Shown here one piece after another: positions 14,095 through 15,152 of a stretch of DNA of 15,152 bases (positions are counted from its first letter, which is position 1; each line of letters opens with the position of its first letter). The stretch lies in NCBI GenBank assembly GCA_013362195.1, contig JABFWM010000437.1:1-15152 (forward strand), written 5' to 3'. The translations under genes and the position numbers were made by a program. Origin of the DNA: Acidobacteriota bacterium (GTDB lineage: Bacteria > Acidobacteriota > Vicinamibacteria > Vicinamibacterales > 2-12-FULL-66-21). The notes under the pieces are model-generated. The model did not search any database, had not been told where the DNA came from, and saw only the letters and a program-made list of their open reading frames with translations.

Positions 14095-14440
14095 GCCGCT
14101 CCGCCTTCAACTCCTGCAGGATCTGTTCGATGCGATCGTTCTGCGCGATGGACTCATCGTAGAAGAACTCGAGGTCGGGCACCCGGCGCAGCCGGATGCG
14201 CTGGCCGAGCTGCCGCCGCAGGAAGGGCGCCGCCCGCCGCAGCGCCCGCGCGGTCTCGCGCTGCGCCTTCTCGTCGCCCAGCGACGTGTAGTAGACGCGC
14301 GCCAGCTGCAGGTCGGGCGTGACCTTGACGCGCGTCAGCGTCAGGAAGCCGACGCCGGGATCGTGCACCTCGCGCGCGATGAGCTGCGCGAGCTCGCTGC
14401 GAATCTGATCGCCGACGCGATCCGGGCGCGATCCAGGCAT
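14057..14440 (-). CDS. rbfA: 30S ribosome-binding factor A
   Basis: A 127-residue RbfA, a single KH-like domain that binds immature 30S subunits near the 16S 5' helix and supports late processing, especially in the cold. Family features are the N-terminal helix RVGDQIRSELAQLIAREV, DPGVGFLTLTRVKVTPDLQLARVYYTSLG, the helix RALRRAAPFLRRQLGQRIRL and RRVPDLEFFYDESI. The ATG at 14440 begins 7 bp after the infB stop, with no strong Shine-Dalgarno, so translational coupling to infB is likely. Its 3' end overlaps nrnA. Length is normal and nothing is missing. Confidence 0.95.
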   Translation of the reverse strand: MPGSRPDRVGDQIRSELAQLIAREVHDPGVGFLTLTRVKVTPDLQLARVYYTSLGDEKAQRETARALRRAAPFLRRQLGQRIRLRRVPDLEFFYDESIAQNDRIEQILQELKAERHESVGDDDPGDG

Positions 14441-14447
14441 GTCGAGG

Positions 14448-15152
14448 TCAGACGGTGGCCGCCACCCGCTCGACGACGAAGGCCTCGATGGTGTCGCCGA
14501 CCTTGATGTCGTTGTACTTCTCGAAGCCGATGCCGCACTCGAAGCCGGCCTTCACCTCCGACACGTCGTCCTTGAAGCGGCGCAGCGAGCCGATCCTGCC
14601 CTCGTGGACGACCACGTTGTCGCGGAGCAGGCGCGCCTGCGTCTCGCCGGCGCGCGTGATCCGTCCGTCGGTGACCATGCAGCCGGCAATCGTGCCGAAC
14701 TTCGGCACCTTGAAGGTCTCGCGCACGTCCGCCGAGCCGATGCGCACTTCGCGCAGCGTCGGCTCGAGCAGCCCGGTCATCGCCTTCTTCATCTCGTCGA
14801 CGACGTTGTAGATGACGGAGTGGAGGCGGATGTCGACCTTGTCGCGGTCGGCGACGTCCGCGGCGTTGCGGTCCGGCCGGACGTTGAACCCGATGACGAT
14901 CGCGTTCGACGCGGCGGCGAGCAGCACGTCCGATTCGTTGATCGCGCCGACGCCGCTGTGGATGATGCGCATCTTCACGCGCTCGTCGCTCAGCTTCGTC
15001 AGCGTATCGGCGAGCACCTCGGCGGAGCCCTGCACGTCGGCCTTGATGATGATCGGCAGCTCCTTCATCCCGCCCTCGGAGATCTGCTGCTGGAGGGACT
15101 CGAGGGTGAGGCGGCCGCCCTTGGCGCCGAGCGCCCTGTCCTTGGCCTGCGT
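14448..15152 (-). CDS. infB: Translation initiation factor IF-2, C-terminal part (cut by window edge)
   Basis: The last ~234 codons of IF-2. The open frame continues beyond the right edge, so the GTPase domain and N-terminus are outside. What is visible starts in the domain II/III linker (AKGGRLTLESLQQQI), continues with domain III (KELPIIIKADVQGSAEVL, VKMRIIHSGVGAINESDVLL, NAIVIGFNVRPD) and ends with the C1/C2 region that binds fMet-tRNA (FGTIAGCMVTDGRITRAG, LLRDNVVVHEGRIGSLRRFK, DVSEVKAGFECGIGFEKYND, IKVGDTIEAFVVERV). IF-2 places initiator tRNA on the 30S subunit and promotes subunit joining. It is the most upstream gene seen of the cluster running to pnp; an internal ATG at 15068 is not the start. 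Confidence 0.97.
   Translation of the reverse strand, partial: TQAKDRALGAKGGRLTLESLQQQISEGGMKELPIIIKADVQGSAEVLADTLTKLSDERVKMRIIHSGVGAINESDVLLAAASNAIVIGFNVRPDRNAADVADRDKVDIRLHSVIYNVVDEMKKAMTGLLEPTLREVRIGSADVRETFKVPKFGTIAGCMVTDGRITRAGETQARLLRDNVVVHEGRIGSLRRFKDDVSEVKAGFECGIGFEKYNDIKVGDTIEAFVVERVAATV

Overview
This is a high-GC bacterial window of housekeeping and accessory genes with very short intergenic gaps. The gene content suggests Acidobacteriota, probably a Vicinamibacteria-like lineage. The grounds are a membrane protein joining a winged helix to WD40/PD40 repeats, an M14 peptidase with a glutaminase-like tail, and many small TTCAG-tipped palindromes that read in frame as FRLKAEA/FRLQPED-type peptides. 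This placement is an inference; no rRNA or marker search was possible.

Layout. Positions 2-2302 (+) hold the 3' part of an M14-family metallopeptidase. It is tail-to-tail with an RNase II/R-like RNB ribonuclease (2280-3728, -), which diverges from a small secreted protein (3764-4507, +) over a 35-bp promoter gap. That protein is tail-to-tail with a winged-helix/TM/beta-propeller protein (4491-6704, -). The latter diverges from an APC-superfamily amino-acid permease (6823-8343, +), and the 118-bp gap between them carries a five-unit array of ~11-bp direct repeats that looks like an OmpR/PhoB-type operator. A secreted CuA-like cupredoxin follows (8417-8776, -). From 9087 to the right edge, all genes lie on the minus strand in the classic translation/RNA cluster, transcribed infB (partial) > rbfA > nrnA-like DHH phosphoesterase > truB > rpsO > pnp.

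How it fits together. The right half is a conserved operon for translation initiation (IF-2), 30S maturation (RbfA), small-RNA turnover (NrnA, PNPase), tRNA modification (TruB) and ribosomal protein S15. The left half is made of separate transcription units, several apparently with very short or no 5' leaders.

The most unusual layer is repeated DNA. (i) Two REPIN-like pairs of palindromes sit in frame inside truB. (ii) A second palindrome type with GGGTCTTCAGACCC-like cores lies between the permease and the cupredoxin and between nrnA and truB. (iii) Seven-base tandem arrays begin at the stop codons of nrnA and rpsO and overlap the start of truB. (iv) A 17-bp tandem repeat occurs with an inverted counterpart between the cupredoxin gene and pnp. 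These are the strongest candidates for something not already covered by ordinary annotation.
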